From: an uncultured Collinsella sp.
GTDB lineage: Bacteria; Actinomycetota; Coriobacteriia; Coriobacteriales; Coriobacteriaceae
Reading direction: 5' to 3'
Length of the DNA: 15,335 nucleotides
Assembly (NCBI GenBank): GCA_902489955.1
Contig: CABUBY010000035.1
Coordinates: forward strand, 1-15,335
Shown here piece by piece: positions 7,278 through 15,114 of this stretch (position 1 is its first letter; every line of letters begins with the position of its first letter). Under the pieces are notes generated by a model. The model worked only from the letters and a program-made list of their open reading frames with translations, was not told where the DNA came from and made no database searches. The position numbers were made by a program, and so were the translations under genes.

Positions 7278-8465
7278 ATGTCGAGCCTCACCGGTAAGTC
7301 ATTGAACCCTGTTATGAATCGCAGGAGCGTTATCGCGAGCGCAGCAGGTCTGGGGGCGATGTCCATTCTAGCTGGCTGCTCCTCCAACGGCGGCGACAGC
7401 GGTTCCGCTTCGAGCGACGCTTCGTTTAAGATCGGCACCATCGGCCCGCTGACCGGCGCCAACGCGTCCTACGGCAAGTCCGTTACCCAGGGTGTCGAGC
7501 TTGGCTGCAAGGATTTCTCGACCAAGGAGCTGCCGCTTGCCAGCAAGGCCGAGGACGACCAGGCCGATGGCGAGAAGGCCGTCAACGCCTTCAACACCCT
7601 GCTCGACTGGGGCATGCAGGCCCTCGTCGGTCCGACCACCACGGGTGCGTCGGTTGCCGTTGCCGCAGAGTGCGGTAACGACCCCAAGACGTTCATGATC
7701 ACCCCGTCCGCGTCCTCCGAGGACGTCACCGACGGCAAGGATTGCGTCTTCCAGGTTTGCTTCACCGACCCCAACCAGGGTGTCAACGCTGCCAAGTTCC
7801 TGGCGCAGAAGTATGCGGACGAGAAGTTCGTGCTGTTCTATAACTCCGGCGACGCCTATTCTTCGGGCATCGCAGATTCCTTTAAGGCCCAGGCCGCTGA
7901 GTCCAAGCTCGAGATTGTTGACGAGGAGACCTTTAAGGACGACTCCGCCACGAGCTTTACCAACCAGCTGACCAAGGCCAAGCAGGCCGGCGCCACCATG
8001 ATCTTTGCGCCGATCTACTACACGCCGGCGTCCGTCCTGCTCAAGAACGCCAAGGACATGGGCTACGACGTCAAGATGATGGGCTGCGACGGCATGGACG
8101 GCATCCTGGGCGTTGAGGGCTTCGACACCTCTCTGGCCGAGGGTCTGCTGCTCATGACCCCGTTCTCCGCCGACGACGAGAAGAACGCCGACTTCGTCAA
8201 CGCTTACAAGGATAAGTACGGCGATACCCCCGACCAGTTTGCCGCCGACGCCTACGACGGCGTGCACGCGGTGGCCGAGGCCCTCAAGGAGGCCGGTCTT
8301 GGTGTCGACGCCGACCCGACCGAGGCCGCCGAGAAGCTGTCCAAGGCTATGCTCAAGATTACCGTTGACGGTCTGACCGGCAAGCTTACCTGGAACGATA
8401 AGGGCCAGGTCCAGAAGGAGCCCACGGCGTACGTCATCACCGACGGCAAGTACGTACAGGCCTAA
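7278..8465 (+). CDS. livK: Branched-chain amino acid ABC transporter substrate-binding lipoprotein
   Basis: Extracytoplasmic binding protein that captures the substrate and delivers it to LivHM. The protein has 395 residues. The N-terminus carries a twin-arginine-like NRRSVI (14-19), a hydrophobic stretch and the lipobox LAGC with Cys34 as the probable lipid anchor, then a Ser/Gly/Asp-rich linker. The mature part begins FKIGTIGPLTGANASYGK, the signature of the type I periplasmic-binding (Leu/Ile/Val-binding) fold. ATG 7278 is chosen for its GAGAGGAG site. The in-frame ATG at 7314 has no such site but would still include the signal. It leads the livKHMGF operon. Family members bind Leu/Ile/Val but others take urea, amides or aromatic acids, so the substrate is not certain. 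Confidence 0.94.
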   Translation: MSSLTGKSLNPVMNRRSVIASAAGLGAMSILAGCSSNGGDSGSASSDASFKIGTIGPLTGANASYGKSVTQGVELGCKDFSTKELPLASKAEDDQADGEKAVNAFNTLLDWGMQALVGPTTTGASVAVAAECGNDPKTFMITPSASSEDVTDGKDCVFQVCFTDPNQGVNAAKFLAQKYADEKFVLFYNSGDAYSSGIADSFKAQAAESKLEIVDEETFKDDSATSFTNQLTKAKQAGATMIFAPIYYTPASVLLKNAKDMGYDVKMMGCDGMDGILGVEGFDTSLAEGLLLMTPFSADDEKNADFVNAYKDKYGDTPDQFAADAYDGVHAVAEALKEAGLGVDADPTEAAEKLSKAMLKITVDGLTGKLTWNDKGQVQKEPTAYVITDGKYVQA

Positions 8466-8496
8466 TTGGCCGCCTTACATAGAGCGGTTTTGATCC

Positions 8497-8558
8497 CAAG
8501 CAGGGGAGGTTTTGGCCTTCCCTGCTTGCTTGGTATCTAGGGACGATGTAACGTCCCT
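8497..8558 (+). promoter_or_regulatory. Two hairpins in the livK-livH gap
   Basis: The first stem pairs 8497-8509 with 8516-8528 (13 bp, one G-U, 6-nt loop). The second pairs AGGGACG (8539-8545) with CGTCCCT (8552-8558), 6-nt loop. Neither is followed by a good T-run, so full termination is unlikely. Such intercistronic hairpins commonly stabilise the upstream mRNA or attenuate read-through, letting the binding protein be made in excess over the permease. Confidence 0.6.
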
Positions 8559-8604
8559 GTTTCATACATCAACTGGAAACCTATTCGAAAGGGGGATGTG
8601 GAAC

Positions 8605-9486
8605 ATGACGGTCTTTATCCAATACCTGGTCAACGGCCTGTCCATGGGCAGCGTCTACGCCATCATCGCGTTGGGCTACACCATGGTCTACGGTATCGCC
8701 AAGATGCTGAACTTCGCTCACGGCGATGTCATCATGGTCGGTGCCTATGTCTCGTTCTGCGCCACGTCGTATCTCGGCCTCCCGGGCTGGGCATCTGTAG
8801 TTCTCTCTTGTGTGGTCTGTACCGTTCTCGGTGTTCTCATTGAGGGTCTGGCCTATAAGCCGCTGCGTCAAGCAGGCCCGCTGGCCGTTCTGATCACGGC
8901 TATCGGCGTGTCTTACTTCCTGCAGAACGCCGCGCAGCTTCTGTGGGGCGCCACGCCCAAGAACTTCACTTCGCTCGTCACCTTTCAGGTGCCGGAGTTC
9001 TTGGCCAAGTTCAACGTAAGCGCCGTCTCGCTCGTCACCATCGTCGCCTGCCTGGTTATCATGGCCGGCCTGATGTTCTTTACAGGTAAGACCAAGATGG
9101 GCAAAGCCATGCGCGCCGTATCCGAGGACAAGGCCGCCGCTCAGCTCATGGGCATCAACGTCAACCGCACCATCTCGATGACGTTCGCCATCGGCTCTGC
9201 CCTTGCCGCCATTGCCGGTGTGCTCCTGTGCTCCTACTCGCCGGTGCTGCAGCCCACGACGGGTGCCATGCCTGGCATCAAAGCCTTCGACGCCGCCGTC
9301 TTCGGTGGCATCGGCTCCATCCCCGGCGCCTTTGTCGGTGGCATTCTCATCGGCATCATCGAGGCGATGGCACAGGCTTACATTTCCACGAGCCTTGCCA
9401 ACTCCATCGTCTTTGGTGTTTTGATCATCGTCCTGCTCGTCAAGCCTGCCGGCCTCTTGGGCAAGTACGTCCCCGAGAAGGTGTAG
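8605..9486 (+). CDS. livH: Branched-chain amino acid ABC transporter permease LivH
   Basis: Integral membrane half of the import channel, 293 residues. The N-terminus (YLVNGLSMGSVYAIIALGYTMVYG, residues 7-30, followed by LNFAHGDVIMVGAY, 35-48) is diagnostic of LivH. Several hydrophobic segments follow. The cytoplasmic coupling loop around residues 169-190 (MRAVSEDKAAAQLMGIN) should contact the ATPases. The start at 8605 is chosen because AAAGGGGG (8588-8595) is 9 nt upstream. The in-frame ATG at 8596 abuts that site and could not use it. The stop codon overlaps the ribosome binding site of livM. It pairs with LivM as a heterodimeric permease. Confidence 0.94.
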   Translation: MTVFIQYLVNGLSMGSVYAIIALGYTMVYGIAKMLNFAHGDVIMVGAYVSFCATSYLGLPGWASVVLSCVVCTVLGVLIEGLAYKPLRQAGPLAVLITAIGVSYFLQNAAQLLWGATPKNFTSLVTFQVPEFLAKFNVSAVSLVTIVACLVIMAGLMFFTGKTKMGKAMRAVSEDKAAAQLMGINVNRTISMTFAIGSALAAIAGVLLCSYSPVLQPTTGAMPGIKAFDAAVFGGIGSIPGAFVGGILIGIIEAMAQAYISTSLANSIVFGVLIIVLLVKPAGLLGKYVPEKV

Positions 9487-9495
9487 GTGAGCGTT

Positions 9496-10575
9496 ATGAA
9501 GTTTCTTAAAGATAAGCAGACGCGTCACGACTTTGTTACGTACGCCATGTGCATCGTGGCCTTCGCCATCGTGTTCTTTATGCAGTCGAACCACATGATT
9601 CCGCGCATGATTGCCGGTCAGCTGGTCCCCATCACGGCCTACATTGTTATGGCCATCTCGCTTAACCTCGTCGTCGGTATTGCGGGCGACTTGTCGCTGG
9701 GCCACGCGGGCTTTATGAGCGTCGGCGCCTATACGGGCATCGTCACCGCCGTCGCGCTGGAGAGCGCCGTTCCCTCCGATCCGGTGCGCCTTATCATCAG
9801 CATCGTGGTCGGCGCTATCGCTGCTGCCATCTTGGGCTTCTTGATCGGTATCCCGGTCCTGCGCCTGAGCGGCGACTATCTGGCCATCGTGACCCTGGCT
9901 TTTGGCGAGATCATCAAAGAGATCGTCACCTGCCTCATTGTGGGCGTCGACTCCCGTGGCCTGCACGTGATCTTTAACATCACGGGCAACTCTACGATCG
10001 ACGACCTGCACCTGCTCGAGGACGGCACCGCCATCATCAAGGGCGCGCAGGGCGCATCGGGCGTGTCGACCTATTCGACCTTCCTTGCCGGCGCAATCCT
10101 GGTTATGGTCGCGCTCGTGATTGTGCTCAACCTGGTTCGCAGCCGTACCGGTCGTGCCATTATTGCCGTGCGCGACAACAAGATCGCTGCCGAGTCTGTG
10201 GGCATCTCCGTCACCCAGTACCGTATGATCGCCTTCGTGGTTTCCGCTGCCCTCGCCGGTGCTGCCGGAGCTCTGTTCGGCGGTAACTTCTCGCAGCTTT
10301 CCGCCACTAAGTTCGACTTCAATACGTCCATTCTCATTCTGGTGTTCGTGGTCCTGGGCGGCCTGGGCAACATGCGCGGCTCCGTTATCGCCGCGGCGCT
10401 GCTCACGGTGCTCCCCGAGCTGCTCCGTCAGTTCTCGGACTACCGCATGCTCATCTACGCCATCGTGTTGATTCTGGTCATGGTCTTTACTAACAACCCA
10501 CAGCTCAAGGCGTTCTTCGCACGCATTAAGGACCGCTTTGCTTCCAAGAAGGAGGTGGCAGCCGATGCCCAGTAA
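9496..10575 (+). CDS. livM: Branched-chain amino acid ABC transporter permease LivM
   Basis: Second membrane subunit of the importer, 359 residues from ATG 9496. ISLNLVVGIAGDLSLGHAGF (residues 54-73) and LSGDYLAIVTLAFGEI (about 125-140) are classical LivM motifs. A polar stretch at about 145-190 interrupts the hydrophobic helices. The ATPase-contact loop (AVRDNKIAAESVGIS) is near 225-240. AGGTGA (9485-9490), matching the 3' part of the canonical ribosome site, supports ATG 9496. GTG 9487, directly after the livH stop with GAGAAGG upstream, is an alternative adding three residues. The 3' end overlaps livG by 11 bp, implying translational coupling. Confidence 0.93.
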   Translation: MKFLKDKQTRHDFVTYAMCIVAFAIVFFMQSNHMIPRMIAGQLVPITAYIVMAISLNLVVGIAGDLSLGHAGFMSVGAYTGIVTAVALESAVPSDPVRLIISIVVGAIAAAILGFLIGIPVLRLSGDYLAIVTLAFGEIIKEIVTCLIVGVDSRGLHVIFNITGNSTIDDLHLLEDGTAIIKGAQGASGVSTYSTFLAGAILVMVALVIVLNLVRSRTGRAIIAVRDNKIAAESVGISVTQYRMIAFVVSAALAGAAGALFGGNFSQLSATKFDFNTSILILVFVVLGGLGNMRGSVIAAALLTVLPELLRQFSDYRMLIYAIVLILVMVFTNNPQLKAFFARIKDRFASKKEVAADAQ

Positions 10576-11425
10576 GTTTGAGTTCAACAAGGGCAAGATG
10601 GTCCCGTATCCTTCTGGCGCCATCGTTCCCGACCGCGACCTGGGCCAGCGCCCGGCGCTCGAGTGCATTCACCTGGGCATTGAATTCGGCGGCCTTAAGG
10701 CGGTCGACGACTTTAGCCTAACCATCGGCAAGACCGAGATTGCCGGTCTCATCGGCCCCAACGGTGCCGGCAAGACCACGGTCTTCAACCTGCTCACCAA
10801 GGTGTACCAGCCTACGCACGGCACCATCCTGCTCGACGGTGAGGACACTTCGGGCAAGTCGGTCTACCAGGTCAACCGCATGGGTATTGCCCGTACGTTC
10901 CAGAACATCCGTCTGTTCAACACCATGACGGTGGAGGACAACGTTAAGGTCGGCCTGCACAACCAGGAGCGCTACTCCGGCTTTGAGGGCGTGTTGCGCC
11001 TGCCGACGTATTGGAAGCACGAGAAGGCCGCCCACGAGCGCGCCATGGAGCTGCTGTCCATTTTTGACATGGAGCACCTGGCAAATGAACAGGCCGGCTC
11101 GCTTCCTTACGGCGCTCAGCGTCGTCTGGAAATCGTCCGCGCGCTTGCCACCAACCCCAAGCTACTGCTGCTCGACGAGCCTGCCGCCGGCATGAACCCG
11201 TCCGAGACCGCAGAGCTCATGGCGAACATCGTCAAGATTCGCGACACCTTCGGCATCGCCATCATGCTTATCGAGCATGATATGTCGCTCGTCATGAACA
11301 TTTGCGAGGGCATCTGCGTGCTTAACTTTGGCAAGGTTATCGCCAAGGGTACGGCGGAGGAAATCCAGAACAACGACGCCGTTATCGAGGCGTATCTGGG
11401 TAAGCAGGATAAGGGGGAGAACTAA
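10565..11425 (+). CDS. livG: Branched-chain amino acid ABC transporter ATP-binding protein LivG
   Basis: Cytoplasmic ATPase subunit powering import, 286 residues. Walker A is GPNGAGKT (64-71), the signature LPYGAQRR (180-187, LSYGQQRR in many homologues), Walker B LLLDE with Glu205, and the switch His238 (IEHDMSLVM). The GIARTFQNIRLF segment (108-118) is typical of LivG. An extra 30 or so residues precede the usual start of the ABC fold (MPSKFEFNKG...). The start is well supported by GGAGGTG at 10551-10557, 7 nt before ATG 10565, inside the end of livM. The stop codon is directly followed by the livF ATG. Confidence 0.95.
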   Translation: MPSKFEFNKGKMVPYPSGAIVPDRDLGQRPALECIHLGIEFGGLKAVDDFSLTIGKTEIAGLIGPNGAGKTTVFNLLTKVYQPTHGTILLDGEDTSGKSVYQVNRMGIARTFQNIRLFNTMTVEDNVKVGLHNQERYSGFEGVLRLPTYWKHEKAAHERAMELLSIFDMEHLANEQAGSLPYGAQRRLEIVRALATNPKLLLLDEPAAGMNPSETAELMANIVKIRDTFGIAIMLIEHDMSLVMNICEGICVLNFGKVIAKGTAEEIQNNDAVIEAYLGKQDKGEN

Positions 11426-12139
11426 ATGGCAGAGCCGATGCTTTCCGTCTACAACATCAACGTCTGGTACGGCGCCATCCACGCCATCAAGGACATCTCC
11501 TTTAACGTTAACGAGGGCGAGATCGTGGCCTTGATTGGTGCCAACGGTGCCGGCAAGTCCACAACGCTCAAGACCGTCTCGGGCCTGCTGCGCTCCAAGA
11601 CCGGCTCCATCAAGTTTATGGGCGAGGACATTACCCATACGCCCGCTGATAAGCTGGTTGGTAAGGGCCTGGCTCAGGTTCCCGAGGGTCGTCGCGCCTT
11701 TTTGCAGATGACGGTCGAGGAGAACCTGGAGATGGGCGCCTATACACAGCCCAAGTCCACAATTGCTCCGGGCCTGGAGCGCGTCTACGAGCAGTTCCCG
11801 CGCCTGAAGGAACGTCGTCGCCAGGTCGCCGGCACCCTTTCAGGTGGCGAGCAGCAGATGCTCGTTATGGGCCGCGCCCTTATGAGTAACCCCAAGCTGC
11901 TCATGCTCGACGAGCCTTCCATGGGCCTGGCGCCGATTCTGATCGAGCAGATCTTCCAGATTGTCGAGGAACTGCATAAGGCCGGCACCACGGTGCTTCT
12001 GGTCGAGCAAAACGCACAGATGGCTCTTTCCATCGCCACACGCGGCTACGTGCTCGAGACCGGCAAGATTACCATGACCGGCACCGGCCAAGAGCTCCTG
12101 CACGACGATAACGTCCGCAAAGCCTACCTCGGAGGCTAA
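11426..12139 (+). CDS. livF: Branched-chain amino acid ABC transporter ATP-binding protein LivF
   Basis: Second ATPase subunit, forming a heterodimer with LivG. It has 237 residues, standard for LivF. Walker A is GANGAGKST (38-46), the signature LSGGEQQ (138-144), and Walker B LLMLDE with Glu163. The segment LAQVPEGRRAFLQMTVEEN (82-100) is a LivF hallmark. The switch position is VEQN (Gln195) instead of His, which is normal for LivF proteins. The ATG touches the livG stop (no gap) and AAGGGGGAG lies just upstream at the end of livG, so the two ATPases should be made in step. It is the last gene of the operon, with the terminator 14 nt downstream. Confidence 0.95.
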   Translation: MAEPMLSVYNINVWYGAIHAIKDISFNVNEGEIVALIGANGAGKSTTLKTVSGLLRSKTGSIKFMGEDITHTPADKLVGKGLAQVPEGRRAFLQMTVEENLEMGAYTQPKSTIAPGLERVYEQFPRLKERRRQVAGTLSGGEQQMLVMGRALMSNPKLLMLDEPSMGLAPILIEQIFQIVEELHKAGTTVLLVEQNAQMALSIATRGYVLETGKITMTGTGQELLHDDNVRKAYLGG

Positions 12140-12150
12140 CCCACCTAACA

Positions 12151-12188
12151 AAAGGGGCGCTGACTATCTCAGTCAGCGCCCCTTTTTA
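12151..12188 (+). terminator. Terminator of the liv operon
   Basis: A perfect 13-bp stem (12153-12165 with 12171-12183), extendable by A-T pairs, a 5-nt loop and five T. Preceded by A-run, it could act in both directions. Confidence 0.93.
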
Positions 12189-12256
12189 AGTTGCGGTGAA
12201 ATAGGGACTGAATACGGGCTCCAGAGGCCAAATGAGTCCCTATTCCACCGCAACTT
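12188..12256. repeat. 69-bp near-perfect palindrome with 22-bp arms
   Basis: Left arm 12188-12209 and right arm 12235-12256 are reverse complements over 22 bases with one mismatch (A12199 against C12245); the loop is 25 nt. It starts where the liv terminator ends and stops just before the cutC leader. It has no T-run and no nearby ORF. This is the shape of a dispersed intergenic palindrome or small MITE-like element, but copy number cannot be judged from one window. Confidence 0.8.
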
Positions 12257-12314
12257 CATGGGGATGTGTGACAATGCCCGTCGGAAAACATCTGCTGTCT
12301 TTGGGGGTCTATCT

Positions 12315-12992
12315 ATGCTGTACGAGTTTTGTGCCGAGAACTTTGAGCGGGTGCCGGCGGCTATCGATGCCGGTGCAAGGCGTATCGAGCTGTGCGACAA
12401 CCTTGCCGTTGGTGGCACCACGCCTTCGGCCGGCGTTATCAGCGCTACGACCAACTATGCACACGAGCACGATGCGCGGGTGATGTGCATGATTCGCCCG
12501 CGTGGCGGCGACTTTCACTACAACCAGGACGAGTTGCGTATGATGGAGATGGACCTGGGCCTTGCCGTGAGCGCCGGCGTTGACGGCTTGGTCTTTGGCT
12601 GCTGCAAGCCCTGCGCTGGCGGATGGGCGCTCGACGAGCTTACGTTGGGCGCCCTCGTGATGGCCGCGGGCTGCGCGACCGAGGAATGCAAGCGTGAGCC
12701 CATCGACATCACCTTCCACATGGCGTTTGACCAGCTCTCGCCCGAGGCTCAGCTCGACGCGATTGACACACTCGCCGACTGCGGCATCACACGCATCCTG
12801 ACGCACGGCGGTGCCGCCGGCACGCCGATCGAGGACAACCTGGAGCATCTGTCGCGTCTTATCGAGTGTGCGGGCGACCGCTTGACCATCCTTCCCGGCG
12901 GCGGCATTTCCACGGCCAACCGCGATACCGTGGCGGCGGCACTGGGCGTCTCCGAGCTCCATGGCACAAGGATCGTACCGCTGGAGGTGTAG
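12315..12992 (+). CDS. cutC: CutC family protein (copper homeostasis family, TIM barrel)
   Basis: A 225-residue cytoplasmic protein of the CutC family. The barrel motifs are ARRIELCDNLAVGGTTPS (21-38), MIRPRGGDFHY (59-69), ITFHMAFDQ (132-140), ITRILTHGG (158-166) and ILPGGGI (192-198). The C-terminus is slightly shorter than the E. coli protein (248). ATG 12315 is chosen because the family alignment begins there and GGGGG (12303-12307) lies 7 nt upstream. The in-frame ATG at 12258 has no ribosome site and adds unrelated sequence. Its role in copper handling was proposed from E. coli genetics and is disputed; several Cys residues (6, 27, 58, 96, 97, 100) could bind metal, which is inference. 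It is followed after 3 nt by the GalT-like gene. Confidence 0.93.
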   Translation: MLYEFCAENFERVPAAIDAGARRIELCDNLAVGGTTPSAGVISATTNYAHEHDARVMCMIRPRGGDFHYNQDELRMMEMDLGLAVSAGVDGLVFGCCKPCAGGWALDELTLGALVMAAGCATEECKREPIDITFHMAFDQLSPEAQLDAIDTLADCGITRILTHGGAAGTPIEDNLEHLSRLIECAGDRLTILPGGGISTANRDTVAAALGVSELHGTRIVPLEV

Positions 12993-12995
12993 CCC

Positions 12996-13796
12996 GTGGC
13001 GCTTGTATTCGATGTTCAGCAGGCGAGCGGCAAGCCCGACGACAACCGTCGCCCCGGTACCGCGTGCCCCTTTTGCAACACGGAGGGGCTCACCGACATC
13101 ATTCGCCGTGATGGCGATTGCATTTGGCTCGAGAATAAGTTCAAGACCCTGCGCGCCACCCGTCAAACCGTGCTGATCGAGTCGGCCGATCACGATGCCG
13201 ACCTGGTGACCTATGAGCCGGATGAACTCCACCATGTGATGCGGTTTGCCCTGGGTTGCTGGCAGCAGATGATCGATTCACAGCAGTATCGCAGTGTGCT
13301 CATGTACAAGAACAAGGGTCCGCTCTCGGGCGGTAGTCTCGTTCATCCGCACATGCAGATTGTGGGTTTGGAGCAGGAAGACGGCTACACTTCGCTGACT
13401 TCTGCCAATTTCGAAGGCATCAATGTCTGGCAACAGGGGAGAATCTCGGTCAACATCTCAACCGAACCGATTATGGGGTTCTTTGAGGTCAATGTTTCAG
13501 CCCCGCAGGGAATCGCCGCCAGCGATGACACGAGAGACCAAGCCGAGGCGGATCTCTTCGCCGATGCGATCCAGGTAGCTCTGCGCTATATCCTGAACGA
13601 GCACCACGGTGGTCGCGCAGAGTCGTACAACCTGTTCTTCTATCACCTGGGCGGTCGGACCATTGCCAAGGCGCTGCCGCGTTGGGTGGTTTCGCCCTAC
13701 TTTGTCGGCTATCGTTTGGCCCAGGTCAATGCTGAGACCACGCTCGATGTCGATGCGGAGCGACTCCGCGCACATCTGGAGGCGCTCGCATCGTAA
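12996..13796 (+). CDS. GalT/HIT-superfamily-like protein (DUF4931-type), function unknown
   Basis: A 266-residue soluble protein starting with GTG at 12996, supported by GGAGG at 12983-12987. It resembles galactose-1-phosphate uridylyltransferase and other HIT-fold nucleotidyl transferases. CPFC (24-27) is a half zinc site, LVTYEPDE (70-77) is similar to GalT, and NKGPLSGGSLVHPHMQI (106-122) carries the H-P-H-x-Q active-site motif, with His119 equivalent to the nucleotidylated histidine of GalT. It is shorter than GalT (about 350), so true GalT activity is doubtful. A nucleotidyl transferase or phosphorylase role is the best guess. It is tightly coupled to cutC, with 3 nt between the genes, and converges on the symporter gene. 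Confidence 0.8.
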   Translation: MALVFDVQQASGKPDDNRRPGTACPFCNTEGLTDIIRRDGDCIWLENKFKTLRATRQTVLIESADHDADLVTYEPDELHHVMRFALGCWQQMIDSQQYRSVLMYKNKGPLSGGSLVHPHMQIVGLEQEDGYTSLTSANFEGINVWQQGRISVNISTEPIMGFFEVNVSAPQGIAASDDTRDQAEADLFADAIQVALRYILNEHHGGRAESYNLFFYHLGGRTIAKALPRWVVSPYFVGYRLAQVNAETTLDVDAERLRAHLEALAS

Positions 13797-13823
13797 AGTG
13801 AGCGCCCGCACACTGCGGACGGT

Positions 13824-14822
13824 TTAGCGCGCCATTGCATCGCGGCCGGCCTCGACCCGCTTGCGCTGGGCGGCGCGCTCCTCGTCGGTCAGACGCTCAA
13901 AGAGATGCCCGATAAGCGAGGCGAGCACCTGCTGAAACAACGTTCCACACATGACGGGAAACACGACTTCGCCCGGAAAGTATTGCGTGGCGATGACGGC
14001 GCCCGAAGAGATGTTACGCATGCCGCAGGTAAAGCACATGGTAGTCGTCTCGCTATATGGCAGATGCAGCGCACGGGCGACCAGAAAACCGACGACAAAG
14101 CCGCTGATGGCGAAGGTCAAAATAAAGAGGGCGACTTCCAGGCGCACCGCGTTCATGTGTAGCACGTACTCGCTCATGGCGGTGGAGTTGGAGGCGATAA
14201 CGCCCATCATCATGAATTTGCAGGCGGGCGAGAGCGCGGGGGAGAGCTTCTCGTGTCCCCATCCACGCGTGAGCTCGTTGATCACGATGCCGAGCACGGC
14301 GGGGATGGCGATCATAAAGGCCATGTCTTGCATCATGCTCGGCACATCGATCGAGACGGTGGCACCCAGCAAGAGCTTAAGCGTGAGCGGAATCGTCACA
14401 GGGGAGATAACCGAGGACGTCAGGATGATGGTGAGCGCGAGCGGGCCGTTGCCGCCGAACATGCTGATCCACATAAAAGCGGTGACGGCCACGGGCACGC
14501 TGTACTCGAGCACGATGCCGCAGACAAGGTTGGGGTTGGAGCCAAAGAAGAGTGACCCCATGGCATACGCCGCGATGGGAATAAGCACTGCCGAGACCAG
14601 CAACGCCAGAATCAGGTGCAGCGGACGGTGGAACACCTCGGCTACCTGGTGAAAGGTGTTGCTGAGCGCGCCCTGAAACGTCATAAAGGCGAAGAGGGCG
14701 GGAACAATGGGCTTGAGTACGCCGATCTGCTGGGGAAAGAGCACGCCGAGCGCCACGCAAATCGGAACGATGATCTGCATATGCCCTGCGAGGAACTTTC
14801 CCAGTCCAGCCCATTGCTTCAT
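13824..14822 (-). CDS. Bile acid:sodium symporter family (BASS/SBF) transporter
   Basis: A 332-residue membrane protein of the cytoplasmic membrane with about 9-10 hydrophobic helices. The N-terminal half contains IVPICVALGVLFPQ (18-31) and ALFAFMTFQGAL (42-53), the middle SSVISPVTIPLTLKLL (136-151), and the C-terminal signature TCGMRNISSGAVIATQYF (265-282). The final 25 residues are charged and cytoplasmic. ATG 14822 is chosen because the family begins there; AAAGGGAG lies about 11 nt upstream. The frame stays open to 15044, but that part is not protein-like. Bacterial members move bile acids, pantoate, keto acids or other organic anions with sodium, so bile acid transport is possible in a gut bacterium but unproven. 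The 3' end converges on the GalT-like gene with a 27-bp gap. Confidence 0.87.
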   Translation of the reverse strand: MKQWAGLGKFLAGHMQIIVPICVALGVLFPQQIGVLKPIVPALFAFMTFQGALSNTFHQVAEVFHRPLHLILALLVSAVLIPIAAYAMGSLFFGSNPNLVCGIVLEYSVPVAVTAFMWISMFGGNGPLALTIILTSSVISPVTIPLTLKLLLGATVSIDVPSMMQDMAFMIAIPAVLGIVINELTRGWGHEKLSPALSPACKFMMMGVIASNSTAMSEYVLHMNAVRLEVALFILTFAISGFVVGFLVARALHLPYSETTTMCFTCGMRNISSGAVIATQYFPGEVVFPVMCGTLFQQVLASLIGHLFERLTDEERAAQRKRVEAGRDAMAR

Positions 14823-15048
14823 ATGCCCCGTGACTCCCTTTATCCGCGAACTTGTTTGTTTGTATGGATATGCTAGACGCTCGTATGTGTCCGTGCGGCT
14901 GAAACGCTCGATTATTTCGAGGCTATTACCGTCATCGTTTACCGAAACCGCGGCGCGCTGCGAGGTTCTGCGTCCGTGCCGCACGGTATAATAAATCCGT
15001 TCAACAGATCTGCCTGCCGAAGCGGGCATACGCAGAGGACTCATCGCT
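14823..15048. promoter_or_regulatory. Divergent symporter / recJ intergenic region
   Basis: A perfect TATAAT lies on the plus strand at 14987-14992, about 57 bp before a possible leader ORF and 109 bp before recJ; its -35 (GTTCTG) is weak. On the minus strand TAGCAT (14875-14870) is a weak -10 for the symporter. A palindrome CTCGA-N5-TCGAG at 14907-14921 could be an operator for the symporter. No other gene is evident. Confidence 0.45.
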
Positions 15049-15114
15049 ATGAACCGTGAGAGGTATCGCGGCGACCTGCCCCTATCGGGGGTGGGCGCCT
15101 ATGTCATCGCTTAA
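15049..15114 (+). CDS. Possible 21-codon leader peptide overlapping the recJ start
   Basis: ATG 15049 is preceded by AGAGGA (15034-15039, 9 nt spacing). It opens a short frame (begins MNRERY, ends AYVIA) that stops at TAA 15112-15114, 14 bp inside recJ in another frame. A hairpin with core CCCC (15079-15082) and GGGG (15087-15090) would cover the recJ ribosome site, and a ribosome on this frame would open it. The coding claim rests only on the start signals and position; it may be chance. Confidence 0.35.
   Translation: MNRERYRGDLPLSGVGAYVIA

Noticed and set aside
8512..8604. A longer livH start (TTG at 8512 or ATG at 8596)
   Set aside because: The first lies within the intercistronic hairpin; the second directly abuts the GGGGG ribosome site. 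ATG 8605 has correct spacing and matches the family start.
8581..10668. A 695-codon open frame on the minus strand opposite livH, livM and livG
   Set aside because: Antisense shadow of GC-rich genes. It is rich in Asp/Gly/His/Arg with no domain, while the plus-strand frames hold textbook permease motifs.
13797..13823. A terminator between the convergent GalT-like and symporter genes
   Set aside because: Only a 4-bp CCGC/GCGG stem without a T-run on either strand.
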